Assembly: GCA_964023275.1 (NCBI GenBank) | Contig: OZ029920.1 | Span: 4,294,012 to 4,358,011 of the forward strand | Origin: Norana najaformis | Taxonomy: Eukaryota > Annelida > Clitellata > Crassiclitellata > Hormogastridae | Length of the DNA stretch: 64,000 bases | Direction of reading: 5' to 3' | Shown here: positions 1-10,383 of the stretch, piece by piece | Layout: every line of letters begins with the position of its first letter | How positions within the stretch are numbered: the stretch's first letter is position 1 | Translations under genes and position numbers: made by a program | The notes under the pieces: generated by a model | What the model saw: the letters and a program-made list of their open reading frames with translations, nothing else | Told to the model about the DNA's origin: nothing | Database searches by the model: none

Positions 1-440
1 GTTCAGAGGTTTCAAATTACATGCTACAAGTACTGTGCATTTTCCCAGTTACCGATAAAATTGCATTACAGGTCCTTCTACTTGGCCGATCATTGACAGT
101 TGGTTTGGCCTCGGAATGCATTAGGGAGCTCATTGCTCAGGTATGTAGCCAACCAGTCGACGAACACTGCGCTTTGCAGCACATGGGTACCTGTTAGTTC
201 CGTGCTCCCTTAAAGCTATTTGCTATTTGGACACATCGTTCATTCTCTTGCACTGGACTACTGTAACAGAATAGTCTTGCAATAAAATTTATCATCTTAC
301 CACCATATTTATAATGCTCAAGAAACACTGTTCAGCTCATCTTAAGAGGCCCCTTTATAGAACTGTTACATAGTTGTACCTCTGAGCCTTTATATGGTTC
401 TTAAAACGCTCTATGCGATTGCAAAGATACCTAAATGCAT
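1..440. other. No gene recognised
   Basis: I see no convincing exon, RNA gene or complete repeat here. The last 50 bases (TGGTTCTTAAAACG near 395-408) match a string at 3182-3195, where it also precedes a TACA microsatellite. The end of this stretch is therefore probably the 3' end of an old non-LTR element whose tail is the following microsatellite. Confidence 0.4.
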
Positions 441-448
441 GCAAGCAC

Positions 449-563
449 ACAAATACATACATACATACATACATACATGCATACATGCATACATGTATGC
501 ATGCATACATATATACATACATATATACCTACTTGCATACATGCATGCATACATACATACATC
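449..563. repeat. TACA/TGCA tetranucleotide microsatellite
   Basis: The tract is built of ATAC and ATGC tetramers with interruptions. It follows the same TTCTTAAAACG-type sequence seen before the second TACA tract at 3211-3275, which suggests the tail of a retroelement family. It opens several meaningless His/Tyr/Ile/Thr-rich frames on both strands. Confidence 0.9.
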
Positions 564-729
564 GTCTCCTACTCTCAGAGGTAGACCGAACAGCGAATGG
601 TTGGATGACGTCAGAGACAGGTGGGAATGGGCGTGCGCAGAATTAGTCTGTAGGTACATGACACGGAATAGTGGAAATCTACAGTGAATCATGTGCTCGT
701 CACCAACGGCCTTGAACCAATGGCCCGAA

Positions 730-786
730 AGAAGAAGAACAACAAGAACAAGAACAAGAAGAACAAGAAGAACAAAAACAAGACGA
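730..786. repeat. GAACAAGAA purine-rich simple repeat
   Basis: This is a short imperfect run of GAA/CAA-type trinucleotides. The rest of the interval up to about 1260 shows no gene that I can support. Confidence 0.8.
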
Positions 787-1268
787 AACTGTCTTTGTTT
801 TCATTGTACGATTACCTAGAAACGCAGGTTTGCTGCTGCGTTATTTAGGCTTCAGTCGAAACAATCTTCAACTTACAATTGACTGGTTGAAAATTACAAA
901 ATTGAAAATACAAATAGAGAGAGGATATAGAACTTGGCTAATCAGTTATTGTAATTATTATTTTCAACAGTCTAAAAACATCTTATGATAATCAGCCACC
1001 GTTACAGTACAGTAAATTGGCTTGGTAAGCCTCATGAGCTTCTAGTGTCCATGTCTCTCCTTCCAACTGTCCAGTCTTAGTTTCAAAATGTTGCAGTTCA
1101 AACAAAGATGTTGCAGATGTCATTTATTTATTTAGCAGCAGAGTTATAGAGGAGTTTGGTACGTTTTACTACCTGACTCAAATCTGCCTAACCTTTCAAA
1201 ATGGCCAAAAGGCAGAACAGCAACTGCAGTTTCCTATTCATTTTCGGGAGACTTCATCGATTCTTCAG

Positions 1269-1426
1269 CTTCGTTGTCGTTTCGAAGATACGTGGAAGGT
1301 GTTTACGACACTGCAGATTCTAACTTCGCTCCTGTTGGTTATGACAACACGACTTTACAGCAATGCATCTACCAGTCATCAGGGGGCCAATTTAAGGGCA
1401 GCGAACAGTTAACACCCTCCGATAGG
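1269..1426 (+). CDS. Possible orphan exon, unknown product
   Basis: The reading frame is open and compositionally ordinary (52 codons, with Tyr, Gln, Gly and Cys and no repeats). It is preceded by TTCTTCAG, a possible acceptor, and followed by AGG|GTAATA, a possible donor. I do not recognise the product. The proposed 3' phase (0) does not match the acceptor phase of the next candidate exon at 1843, so the two would not join directly. It may be chance. Confidence 0.25.
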
Positions 1427-1842
1427 GTAATACCTCAAACTTCACACCTACCCCTTTTATATATCGAATAACATTTTCCAGACAGGAAAGATATTTTCAA
1501 CCCATAACTTCCTCCATTCATCATCTATCTGAGTCAACTTTTTAATCGATGCGTAGCAGTGTTAAATCAGAAAGGCAGTGAACTAGACCGACTGAATGTA
1601 CTTCAGAATGCTTAGGCCTAAGCTTGGCCAATATATCTGTCCAATTGCTTGTAAACAGCTCGCGATGACGGAGCCATAGTGTATCCTTGGTTTGGTACTA
1701 AATGCATGAGATGATCTTTTTCAGGGTTAGTGTTAGTCAGCCGTGTCACAGTCAGCCGTGTTCCGTTACGTCATTGCATAAGCTATGTTATGTTCTATTG
1801 TAATCCATCGCATTTCAATGTTTTATATGTTTTGATTTTCAG

Positions 1843-2162
1843 CTGGCTTCGGCGATGCACCTCAACTGGGAGAAAACTCCGATCTGCCCGACTTTCTAGA
1901 TGAAGCCCCGTCCCGGATTCCAGAAGATAATTTGAAAGCTTCTTTGGGAGACGTGGCCCGTGCTGAATCACCAGCTGAATCACCAGCTGAATCACCAGCT
2001 GAATCACCAGCTGAATCACCAGCTGAATCACCAGCTGAATCACCGGCTGAATCACCAGCTGAATCACCAGCTGAATCACCAGCTGAATCACCGGCTGAAT
2101 CACCAGCCGAATCACCAGCTGAATCACCAACTGCATCAACGGCTGAAACATCGGCTAAATAA
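1843..2162 (+). CDS. Probable C-terminal exon with (Ala-Glu-Ser-Pro) repeats
   Basis: A good acceptor (TTTGATTTTCAG) leads into a frame that starts with two bases of a split codon and runs 106 codons to TAA. The first 40 residues are non-repetitive and acidic (GFGDAPQLGENSDLPDF, then EDNLKASLGDVAR). Fourteen Ala-Glu-Ser-Pro units follow, encoded by a 12-bp tandem repeat (GCTGAATCACCA), and then a short Thr/Ser/Ala tail. This would be a disordered acidic C-terminus. The product is not recognised and upstream exons were not found. The non-repetitive lead-in and the acceptor argue for a real exon rather than a minisatellite artefact. Confidence 0.45.
1962..2129. repeat. 12-bp coding-type minisatellite, about 14 units
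   Basis: The unit is GCTGAATCACCA with a few single-base variants (CCGGCT, CCAGCC). Substitutions mostly fall at third codon positions of the Ala-Glu-Ser-Pro frame, which fits a translated repeat, but the number of variants is small. Confidence 0.9.
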
Positions 2163-3100
2163 CCGAATACAATTCCCGTTGAAACACTGGGCCATGCACC
2201 GGTTAACAAAGTTCAGGCAACACCTTCAGAGGATCTACACCCAGAGTTAATTCACACTCTCGTGTAAGCCTTTATTCGTGATAGGTTAATTGCCGCTCAT
2301 CATTAGACGGACGAATTAGTTGGCTAAGAATGACAAATCCGAAAGGCCGAGAAATAATTACTTCTTCCAAATGAGCAAAACGACAATCCTCCAATAATGA
2401 TGAATCGAAAACGGCGAAAGGTTGTCCAGCACACGTAAACTTGAAATTTAGCCCCATTCCCAGCTTTAGACAATGCCTTTCTTCCTAGTTTCTCTGAAGC
2501 AAGGCTAAATTTGACAATTCGAAGAGAAGGTAGCAAACTCTAATGATTCGTTTGCTCTAATCTAATCCAATCTGATGACTTATTTAACGCCGTTATCATA
2601 ATGCTCAAGGCATCAATCGATGGTCGCTTCAAGTCAAAATCTCAGTCAAAAAGCATATGTATACCGTTGTTGAAGCCCCGTCGAATTCCAATGGGCCAAA
2701 GAAATCAGAAGTCAGCCTACGGTGGGTAAGCGAGTTGAAAGAGATGCGTCTTTAGCTTACACCTGAATGACATACCAGAACTGACCGAACGAATAGTCAT
2801 GCACCAGCAACCGAGAACGCTCTGGAACCCAACACTGTCCTGAACAACAATAGTCAGTGTCCCTCATTGAGTGCAATATTTGCTGGTATGACGGTTAAGC
2901 ATAAAACGCATATAGGTTGGGTAATTCATCATGTAGTACTTTGCGAACTATAACATTGATTTTAAACTGGATTCTTTGTTCGATGGGCAACCAGTGAAGA
3001 GAATGGAGTATTGGTGCAACATGTTGATATTTAGGTGTTTTTTGTTTGTTCTTGGAGTTAGTTTTTTAGTTAGTTTTGTGTTAGTTTGTGTTAGTTAGGT
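2163..3100. other. No gene recognised
   Basis: Several short frames occur, but none has supporting splice sites or recognisable domains. From 3035 to 3105 there is a run of TTAGTT-type simple sequence. Confidence 0.4.
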
Positions 3101-3109
3101 TCAAAGCTC

Positions 3110-3614
3110 TCTGGCCAGAGACATTTTTCAGCCAGTCATATTAGGAGACACCTTTACTGATCTGTCTCGGCGCCTCTGTATGGTTCTTAAAACGGGCTGC
3201 ACAAGTGTTCAAATACATACATACATACATACATACATACATAGATACATACATGCATACATGTAGATACATACATAAAATGAGCGTTAGCTTTTGCAGA
3301 AAAGAAGTGCGAAGACAAGTTAGACCTGCCCACAACGGGGCAGTATCAGAGATGCCACACCAAGGAGATAGGCACAAAAGAAACATGTCATGACCAATGG
3401 AGTCAAATGCAGCAGAGATGACTAGAAGACAGAAGAAGGAATCCTGCTGATGAATAGTGGTAGAGACTAGTTTACTCAATAGAGAGACAAGAAGCGATTG
3501 AGTGGATTGGTTGATATTAGTGAGTCCAGATTGGCAAAGGTCAATAAGTGAATTAAATATAAGGCTTTCATTCAGGCGATAAACAATAATTCGTTCAGTT
3601 AGTTTTGATAACAA
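3110..3614 (-). pseudogene. CR1/L2-like reverse transcriptase fragment
   Basis: Read on the minus strand, the first about 105 codons match the core of a non-LTR reverse transcriptase: LSKLTERI..RL near the start, then a QSG motif, a degenerate STQSLL block, and SAAFDSIGHDMFL, the counterpart of the conserved SAAFDTIDH box. The frame then runs into a TACA microsatellite and a short 3' segment, so most of the element is deleted. It is a dead fragment. Confidence 0.75.
3211..3276. repeat. TACA microsatellite
   Basis: The run of ATAC tetramers lies inside the retroelement fragment and follows the same TTCTTAAAACG-type sequence as the tract at 449-563. Confidence 0.85.
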
Positions 3615-3639
3615 TAGGAGTTGAAGTTAGGACGGGGAT

Positions 3640-3930
3640 TGGAGATGTTTTCTTTACCCAGATTCTATTTTTCTCTGACTGAACTACATCCCACCCTGCA
3701 TCTCCTTTCTGGAACGATCACCCAACTGAATTGCGCAAATTTTCCTTCCTGCACGCCTCCTGTTGACACCCAGCATCCTCTATCTCAAGTCCCTCTATCC
3801 ATCATTCCTCAAAATTTCCATTTAAAACTGAAGTCCCACCTTTCCAAGAAATCTTACCCAGATTTACCCAATCCGTCTCCCCCAATATCCCGATTTCTTT
3901 CCATTCCCCTTATCTCTCTTTCCGGTTGAA
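3640..3930 (+). pseudogene. Degenerate non-LTR retrotransposon C-terminus
   Basis: In one plus-strand frame the segment reads FWNDHPTELRKFSFL, the counterpart of the WNSLPxELR box near the C-terminus of CR1/L2-type ORF2 proteins. The equivalent of the final FKxxLKTHLF block continues in another frame (FHLKLKSHLSKK). The match is short and frameshifted, so the call is tentative. Confidence 0.4.
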
Positions 3931-4060
3931 TTTCAAAACCATCCTCCACAGCCGTCTGACTGTCTGACTTATAACTCTTTCCGTTTGAATTTCAAACAAC
4001 TTGTATCTCTTTCCGGTTGAATTGCAAGCACCTTCCTCCATAGCCGTCTGACTGTTTGCC
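3915..4060 (+). repeat. Short tandem duplication, three related units
   Basis: The string CTCTTTCCGGTTGAATTTC recurs three times, near 3917, 3975 and 4009. The first and third copies are both followed by a CAGCCGTCTGACTG string. No function is apparent. Confidence 0.6.
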
Positions 4061-4459
4061 TTCCTGACTCTTGGATCTTGACCTGGAATCGAACCCTCCT
4101 TGCCTATCGAATGTTTTGACTAAGCACCTGTGATTAAGATGGTTCCGGCGACGTAGCTTTCGTTGGACACTGTAAAAATATCGAGCTCACATTTACGATC
4201 ATGATTCCAATTTCTCTCAACCTATCAACGTTTCACAATCCACTTTGTCTCCTTTCCACTCTCGTAACCCTGCAGCAAGATCGTTTTCTCCGTACAGCAT
4301 CTCTGGACAACGTTCTGACTTTAAGCAGCGCTTAAAAATAATTTGTTGCGAGTAGCTTTTAAGTAGCATTTCAGGCTTCCTCAAGTTTACGATCACGACT
4401 TTTCTTAACTGTTATAAATTCTTCTTATACGGTATCAGCTTCTTGAGGAATAATTAAAC

Positions 4460-4742
4460 TTTTAATAGTGTGTGTCCCATATCTCGCAACTGAGACGAAG
4501 GGGAGGCGCTCATCTCGTTTTCTAGGGCCCTTGAGCCGGCAGTGGACGAATACCAATGTCCTGGATACGAGGCCAGTGTATCGCAGGTCTTGCCGTTTAC
4601 TTACGCCGGCACCAAATTATAAGTTACTGATTGGTGACAGAGGCACGGTTTGCGCAAACAACTTGCCCAGGGTGATTACACGGAGTCGAACCCTCAACTT
4701 CATGGTCATTAACCAAACGCGTTGCCCATAGACCATCGTGTC
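4460..4742 (-). repeat. tRNA-derived SINE (tRNA-Ile-like head)
   Basis: On the minus strand the region starts with a tRNA-like head: an A-box-like stretch, an anticodon-loop-like TTAATGA, and the B box GGTTCGACTCC (complement of 4682-4692). An unrelated body of about 200 bp follows. The acceptor stem does not pair well, so this is a SINE or tRNA pseudogene rather than a working tRNA. Confidence 0.5.
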
Positions 4743-5159
4743 GCAAAAAAACCAATACGTCACAATAAAGCAGAACCAATCACAAATCTCCAATCATTAA
4801 ATCCAAACTGCGCATCAGGTTATCGATGTCGGTAAACTAAAGCATACATCAGTCTCAGTAAAAGAATTTTTTTCACATCCATCATTCTGAACTCGCGACC
4901 TAACTGTGCGTGTATCAAACGCAAATGTTACACGTTTTGACAACTATAGACACATTTGTATATGTCAACGTTTATATCATACTTTCAGGCCTTGGTTATA
5001 GTTCCAGATGTTTCTGAGTTGAACAAATTTGCATATGCGCAGGCAGCCCTTTAGGCCTATATGCAGACCGATATGCTCATCTACCAAAACATACGTCTGC
5101 AAATATTGGCAAATTGAAATACTTTACACTCAGACATATCTATGGCTCCTTATAAATTG

Positions 5160-5490
5160 ATTAGTGATTCATTTCAACTGCTCGCGACTCCGAGCTTTCG
5201 CCCGATGCTCGGCTAATCGTATAATGCTTGCGAACAGAGACTACGCGATGATGATGATGATAATGATGATGATGAATTCTCTACCCGAAGGCAGGTCCAT
5301 TGGCTCTATGCCACACGGGGATGAAATGAGAGAGGTGGTGTCCTGTTGCCTTCTTTTTAGACACATTGTGGGTGAGCAACTTTCTCAAGGTCGCTACGCA
5401 GTGGCTTGAGGTAGATACAAACCCGCAGCCCTCCGGTTACGAGGCATCGACCATACCACTACACTACCACGATCCACCGGCGCGATAGAA
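5160..5490 (-). repeat. Possible second tRNA-derived SINE
   Basis: Reading leftwards from 5490, the minus strand has an A-box-like GTGGTAGTGTAGTGGTAT, a Thr-like CTCGTAA loop and a weak B box (GGGTTTGTATC). About 230 bp follow, containing a short GAT-repeat tract. The B box is degenerate, so this is a tentative call. Confidence 0.35.
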
Positions 5491-5875
5491 GTTGCTAATA
5501 ATAATCGAAAAGTATCTAGTGTTTAACGACACTTATGGCTGCCAGAGACGTTGACGTATACCATAATCTTACCTTTAAATCAATGTTAAAACAATCTACC
5601 AATAGTATTGATGCTCTAACTGTTATTGATTGATTATTAACTTCCCGTAGAATCTAATGCACAATGGATCAACCGATTCGATGGATGGTTCCAACAGTTT
5701 AACGACATCTTATGGCCTAAAAGAGCATTGACGTCAGAAGGAAATTTTTTTTGTACATTTCTCACTGTCGTGCACATTGCAGCTCTCACTGATTAGTAGT
5801 TCCAATTTTTAACGACATCTTATGGGATCAAAGGCCGTTGACTTCGCCCTCCTCCTTTATCCATTTGTTGTTGTT

Positions 5876-5982
<107 letters not shown>

Positions 5983-6333
5983 CATCATTATTAGTATCAT
6001 TGTCAATATCATTATCATTATCATTATTACTGAATCACCAGCAATCTACACAGTTACAAGTTTCACCGAAACTATTACAAGTGCTAGCATCAAAGGGCAG
6101 TCCAGAAGGGACAAATGTCCCGCTACAATATGGATTGCCCTTTCACATGATTGACATACAGGCGGTTAATGCAGTACGGCATGTAAGCCCAAAGCTGATT
6201 CAAAATCAAGTTTAATTTTGTACAAAATAAACCCAAACAGTGCAGTGCAAAGCGAAACAGTGATAAATCATTTGAAAAATTCAAATCTGTGAGGACAATA
6301 AGTGGCGTTTCATCTACGTCGAATCTCTGCTTA

Positions 6334-6450
6334 AACTCCGCCACTGCCTTGTTTGAGGGTAGCGCCGGTCCCAAGCCTGGATAAAGGAGGAGGGCGACGG
6401 CAACGGCCTTTGATGCCATAAGCTGTCGTTAAACTGAGGAACTACTACTA
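6334..6450 (+). mobile_element. A-unit mini-retroposon
   Basis: The copy is full length, from AACTCCGCC to ACTACTACTA. The flanks resemble each other (GAATCTCTGCTTA before, TAATCGCTGCTGA after), which is consistent with an eroded target duplication. Confidence 0.7.
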
Positions 6451-6615
6451 ATCGCTGCTGATACGCAATGAAAATAGCAAGACGAACGAACTAAAAACAA
6501 TAACAAAAACTTATGAACAATAGACTTCACCTAAATAAGAATTTTAAAGACGTCAACGGCCACTGTAGCCATAAGATGTCGTTAAACTTTGGAAATAATA
6601 ATAAATCGCTGCTGA

Positions 6616-6731
6616 AACTCCGCCACTGCCTTGTTTGGGGGTAGTGCCAGTCCGAAGCCTGGATAAAGGAAGAGGGCGACGTCAACGGCCTTTGATGCCA
6701 TAAAATGTCGTTAAACATTGGAACTATTATT
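6616..6731 (+). mobile_element. A-unit mini-retroposon
   Basis: The copy is full length. ATCGCTGCTG precedes it and ATCGCTGTTG follows it, a probable target duplication of about 10 bp with one mismatch. Confidence 0.7.
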
Positions 6732-7077
6732 GATCGCTGTTGTAAGACTGGATCGCATTGTTGATGTCGACGTTAACAACTCTCTGACAGCCAAAAGATG
6801 TCGTTAAAATACAAGAAACTGGCTGTAAAGATAAAAAAACAATGACGTTCCATGTAAATTAGTAGAGAGTGAACGAAAACGACTAGAATACGTTAAAAAA
6901 GACGAATCAAAAGTGTCTACGCGTAACCATTTATGATTAGCAGCAATGTCAATCATCTAACGACATCTTGTAGCTGGAAACGCGTTGACTCCGACCTTAC
7001 TTTACCTTACGATTGCGCCCTCCAACACATGTAACGCATTTAAGTAGTTTAACGACGCTTTGTCATGACAAAGATTA

Positions 7078-7197
7078 CACTGGCCAACACATAATTTGTT
7101 GCCTCAAATGTTAGAACTGTTTCTGGGTATATTTGACCTGCTGATTCCAGAAAAGGCACCAGTTTTCTCCCAGCAGGTCTAGTTTTCGAGATATAGA
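7078..7197. repeat. Left terminal/subterminal inverted repeat of the CACTA-like element
   Basis: The outer 12 bp match the right end perfectly. Inside that, the TTGTTGCC, GCTGATTC..AGAAAA and AGGTCTAGTTT..GAGATAT segments recur in the same order in the complement of 9572-9695, with indels between them. Confidence 0.75.
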
Positions 7198-7268
7198 ACA
7201 TTATGCCATATACCAGTCCTTGCCTCTGCTCGCCCATAAAACTATAGCTATAATTATGTAGTGCTCAA

Positions 7269-7274
7269 TTTATT
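7269..7274 (-). terminator. Polyadenylation signal AATAAA for the transposase gene
   Basis: AATAAA on the minus strand lies about 115 bp after the stop codon at 7387, inside the transposon. It is the only canonical hexamer I noticed between the stop and the element end. Confidence 0.5.
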
Positions 7275-7386
7275 ATGTGATACACTAAATAAACATAATA
7301 ATACAAATACTTAAAAGAAAATGGTAGTACCTGAAACTGTACTTATATGATACCAAACAGAACAAGTTTGTTATAAAAATTTCAAG

Positions 7387-9090
7387 TCATTCGACACCGA
7401 AGAAGCTCCTTTTGTACGATTTCCGAGTGTGGCATCTGCCGGAACAATCGCGCATAATATTCCAGCAATAGTCTGCCATCATGTGTGCATCCCATCTTCC
7501 TTGATATCGATTTTCCATTGTTTTGATGTCTTGGTGAAATCTTTCACCTTGCTCTTCGCTGAAGTCACCAAGATTCTCTGGAAAGCGATCTAAGTGACTG
7601 TGGAGATAATGGACTTTAATGCTCATGTTGCAGTCAAGCTTGTTGAAATGAAGAAGCATATCCTCTACTAGTTGTGCATAATTGTCTGCCTTCTTGTTGC
7701 CAAGAAAATTTTTAGTTACAAGAACAAAGGAAGACCAGGCACAAGATTCGATTTCATTCATTGATGGTATGAAAAGTGGGTCATTCATAAGTTGCCTGAT
7801 CTGTGGACCATCGAAGATTCCAGCCTTCAATTTTTCCATTGTAATTCCTGGTAACTTGTGTACTATGTATTCGAAGCATGAACCTTCTTTATTCAAAGCC
7901 CTGACAAATTGTTTCATCAGGCCTAGCTTTATATGTAGTGGTGGCAGTATGATCCTATCTCGTGCCACCAAAGATTCCTTGATTACATTTTGAGCTCCAA
8001 CCACCATGTCTTTCCTCGAAGGCCAATCTTTTCTTGTCCAATGTTCATGCTTGGCTCTACTGTCCCAAAGACACAAAAAGCAGGGATACTTTGTGTAGCC
8101 ACTTTGTTGACCAACGAGGAAATTTACCATCTTCAAGTCTACACAAATTACCCATTGATGTTCTTTGTATTTTATCTTTTCCAGTACTAAAGAGATGGCA
8201 TTGTACTCTTCTTTCATCCTGGTGGAGTGACCGATTGGAATAGAACCAAATTTGTTGCCGTTATTTAAAAGCACACATTTCAGACTACGTTTTGAACTGT
8301 CGATAAAAAGACGCCACTCATCTGGGCTGTAATCCGACAGACCAATTTTCTTCAATAAGTTGCTGATGTCATTACAGAATACTAGGTTGTTGTCTTCGGT
8401 AAAGAATGGCAGCAAATCCTTTTCTCTGTTTCTATAAATTGTAATTTTCGTTCCAGGCTGAAGTGCATTCTTTTCCTTTAGTCTGGACGCAAGCAATTCA
8501 GAGGACTCTTTGGAAAGATTTAAGTCCCTGATCAGATCACTCAACTCTTTTTTGTCAAAACGTTCACTGTGTGAAGTTGATTGGAAATCACTGTCACTGC
8601 CCCCACTTTCTTCACCTTCGTCATCTTGTCCGATATTGGACATGCAAGTGTCATCGTCTGAGAGCTGAGGTAGTTCGCGAAAAGGTGGAACTGGTACAAT
8701 ATCCGAATGCGGAACAGGTCTTCTGGCTGAAGGTATATCAGGGTAAGACAACTTGTGACGATTATTTCGATTGATGCCTATGATATTAACCATACAAAAG
8801 TAACAGTCGTCGAAGTGGTTTATCTGTTCCCTCCAAACCATCGGTACACCAAATTTCAGGCAGCTTCTCTTTCCAATTGTCCAGTGGCGCAATTGTTCAA
8901 TACAAGTTTTGCATACTGTATGAGGAGCCCATTGCTTATCTTGATCTCCAAGTTTGACACCAAAATAACCTACATATGCTCTTTTTACAAACTCAGAAAT
9001 CGGTTTCCTGTTTGCTTTTAGTGTGTATTCCCCACAAATGTAGCAGAATACGTCTGGATGGTTAATGCAGCTCCGTCTGGAAGTAGCCAT
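7387..9090 (-). CDS. Probable transposase of the CACTA-like element, 567 aa
   Basis: A single uninterrupted frame starts at the ATG complementary to 9088-9090. The N-terminal 100 residues carry paired cysteines (C8, C16/C19, C60/C63, C77, C96/C99), which look like zinc-binding modules for DNA recognition. A Ser/Asp-rich linker follows at about 140-180. The C-terminal part has features expected of an RNase-H-like DDE nuclease: D264 in LFIDSSKRSLK, D318 in VICVDLKMVNFL, an inserted CxxC with nearby His (C337, C340, H348/H350), a PPLHIKLG motif at 383-390, and E513/E516 in EEQGERFHQD. The residue assignment is my inference. I recall this family as a multicopy uncharacterised protein in insects, cnidarians and fish. 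Its position inside exact transposon ends argues that it is the transposase. No frameshift or stop was seen. Confidence 0.8.
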   Translation of the reverse strand: MATSRRSCINHPDVFCYICGEYTLKANRKPISEFVKRAYVGYFGVKLGDQDKQWAPHTVCKTCIEQLRHWTIGKRSCLKFGVPMVWREQINHFDDCYFCMVNIIGINRNNRHKLSYPDIPSARRPVPHSDIVPVPPFRELPQLSDDDTCMSNIGQDDEGEESGGSDSDFQSTSHSERFDKKELSDLIRDLNLSKESSELLASRLKEKNALQPGTKITIYRNREKDLLPFFTEDNNLVFCNDISNLLKKIGLSDYSPDEWRLFIDSSKRSLKCVLLNNGNKFGSIPIGHSTRMKEEYNAISLVLEKIKYKEHQWVICVDLKMVNFLVGQQSGYTKYPCFLCLWDSRAKHEHWTRKDWPSRKDMVVGAQNVIKESLVARDRIILPPLHIKLGLMKQFVRALNKEGSCFEYIVHKLPGITMEKLKAGIFDGPQIRQLMNDPLFIPSMNEIESCAWSSFVLVTKNFLGNKKADNYAQLVEDMLLHFNKLDCNMSIKVHYLHSHLDRFPENLGDFSEEQGERFHQDIKTMENRYQGRWDAHMMADYCWNIMRDCSGRCHTRKSYKRSFFGVE

Positions 9091-9246
9091 AACCTTAAGG
9101 ATGTTCGCATCTGAGAAATTAAATGACTAACCTAAAAAATAGTAAGAACATGTAGTTATTTAATGCTCACATTCACAGATTGTTCTTGCGACCAACTCTT
9201 AATATGCCCTAAGACGACTGCGGCTGCTCTAGCTTTCAGGAGGCGG

Positions 9247-9254
9247 TTTATATA
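9247..9254 (-). promoter_or_regulatory. Candidate TATA box of the transposase gene
   Basis: TATATAAA on the minus strand lies about 160 bp upstream of the ATG and inside the element. It sits in locally GC-richer sequence (AGGCGG beside it), unlike the surrounding AT-rich DNA. No transcript start is visible from sequence alone. Confidence 0.4.
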
Positions 9255-9571
9255 GGCTATAAATGCTGACTTCAGCATAATCTATTTACATAGTTCGAAA
9301 CCATGAAACGCTGTATAAGCACAAATAAATTCTAAATGAGGCCATGAATTTAGTGCTGAGTAAGCTGTAGGCTACGGAATAGTTATTTCGTTGAATCAGC
9401 AATATCTCAGCACGCGGCAAGATATGCTGATTTTACATTATAAGGATGTAGGCATTATATGAATCAGCAAGAATTATAATTAGCCATAAATAAAGCTTAT
9501 TATGACATTTTAGTTTTGCCAAAGACATCGTTTAAAGAGTGGACTGGGTTTTCTTTACAAAATCGACGATA

Positions 9572-9695
9572 TCTCAGAAACTAGACCTGATGCACTCAAT
9601 CCAATGACATTTTCTGAATCAGCGCCCAAAATTACCCCAAGAACAGGTCTAAAACCGAAGGCAACAAGAAAAAAAAATTTTTCTGTTGGCCAGTG
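9572..9695. repeat. Right terminal/subterminal inverted repeat of the CACTA-like element
   Basis: This is the complement of the left repeat, perfect over the outer 12 bp and patchy inside. An A/T homopolymer run (AAAAAAAATTTTT) near 9670-9682 has no equal on the left side. Confidence 0.75.
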
Positions 9696-10106
9696 TTATT
9701 GGGCAACCAACACCGTTTGCGCCCACATCGTTTCATGCAGTTTAGTACCATATTCGACGACTAGCTGAATATCGAACGAGAATGAAAATCTTATAACATC
9801 GGAAAACACGATTTAAAGGTGTCTTAGCCCAGCCTAATAGAACCAATAGATGCTAGTGTTTACCGACATCTGACGAATACCAAGGACATAGATATCAACC
9901 ATACTATGACAAATAACTAGCGAGAGAAGAAAAATTAATAGAAAAGATCTGGAAAAAGTGATTTAAAGCTGTACACGTTTAACATTTTATTATTAGCATT
10001 AGTCTGTAATGTCTAGCTACATCTAGCAGCTGCTCGAGTTTTTGGCCTTGACCTTACATAACCCTACGATTGCGCCTTTCAAATGTTTTGCATTTAAGTA
10101 GTAGTA

Positions 10107-10240
10107 AAGTAAGTAAGTAAGTATATTATTTATTAACCAATAGCTAATCGCACATCGGTTTACAAGTATGTAAGAACACAAGAAAACTTAATATTCATAC
10201 AACATCCTAACAATAAAACATTAAATTTTGTTTGGGATAG
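10107..10240 (-). repeat. Retroelement 3' tail with AAGT repeats
   Basis: The sequence starts with AGTAAGTAAGTAAGTA and then TTATTTATTAACCAA, and lies inside block E2. The equivalent place in E5 (about 19885-19905) runs straight from ATTTAAATAATAGTAA to TTTATGTTAGCTTTGGGG, so about 130 bp are inserted. A similar AAGTAAGTA-led insertion lies at about 31092. Orientation is inferred from the microsatellite being the 3' tail. Confidence 0.5.
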
Positions 10241-10383
10241 GACTGATGTGTCTGTAGATTCTAGTTAACGACGCGCGTCATAACGATGATCAGAAGTGTC
10301 GCCCTCCTCCTGTATTCAGACTTCGGACTGGCACTGACCGAGTGAGGGAGGTGGAGGAAGAGTTGTAGTAGTTCCATTGTTTG

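Larger units (their letters stand above)
7078..9695 (-). mobile_element. CACTA/EnSpm-like DNA transposon, complete
   Basis: The element is 2618 bp with perfect 12-bp terminal inverted repeats, CACTGGCCAACA (7078-7089) and its complement (9684-9695). A TTA duplication flanks it (7075-7077 and 9696-9698). Removing it restores GACAAAGATTATTGGGC, which is what the paralogous repeat copies read at 27413-27428, and nearly so at 19485-19500, so the boundaries are exact. Weaker inverted similarity extends to about 120 bp at each end, including a shared GGTCTAGTTT..GAGATAT block near 7175-7195 and its complement near 9572-9592. CACT-starting ends plus a 3-bp duplication are the signature of the CACTA/EnSpm group. 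One intact minus-strand gene fills the middle. This is probably a young insertion. Confidence 0.85.

Noticed and set aside
4665..4742. Functional tRNA-Ile gene
   Set aside because: The B box is good, but the acceptor stem and D arm do not pair properly, and a SINE-like body follows.
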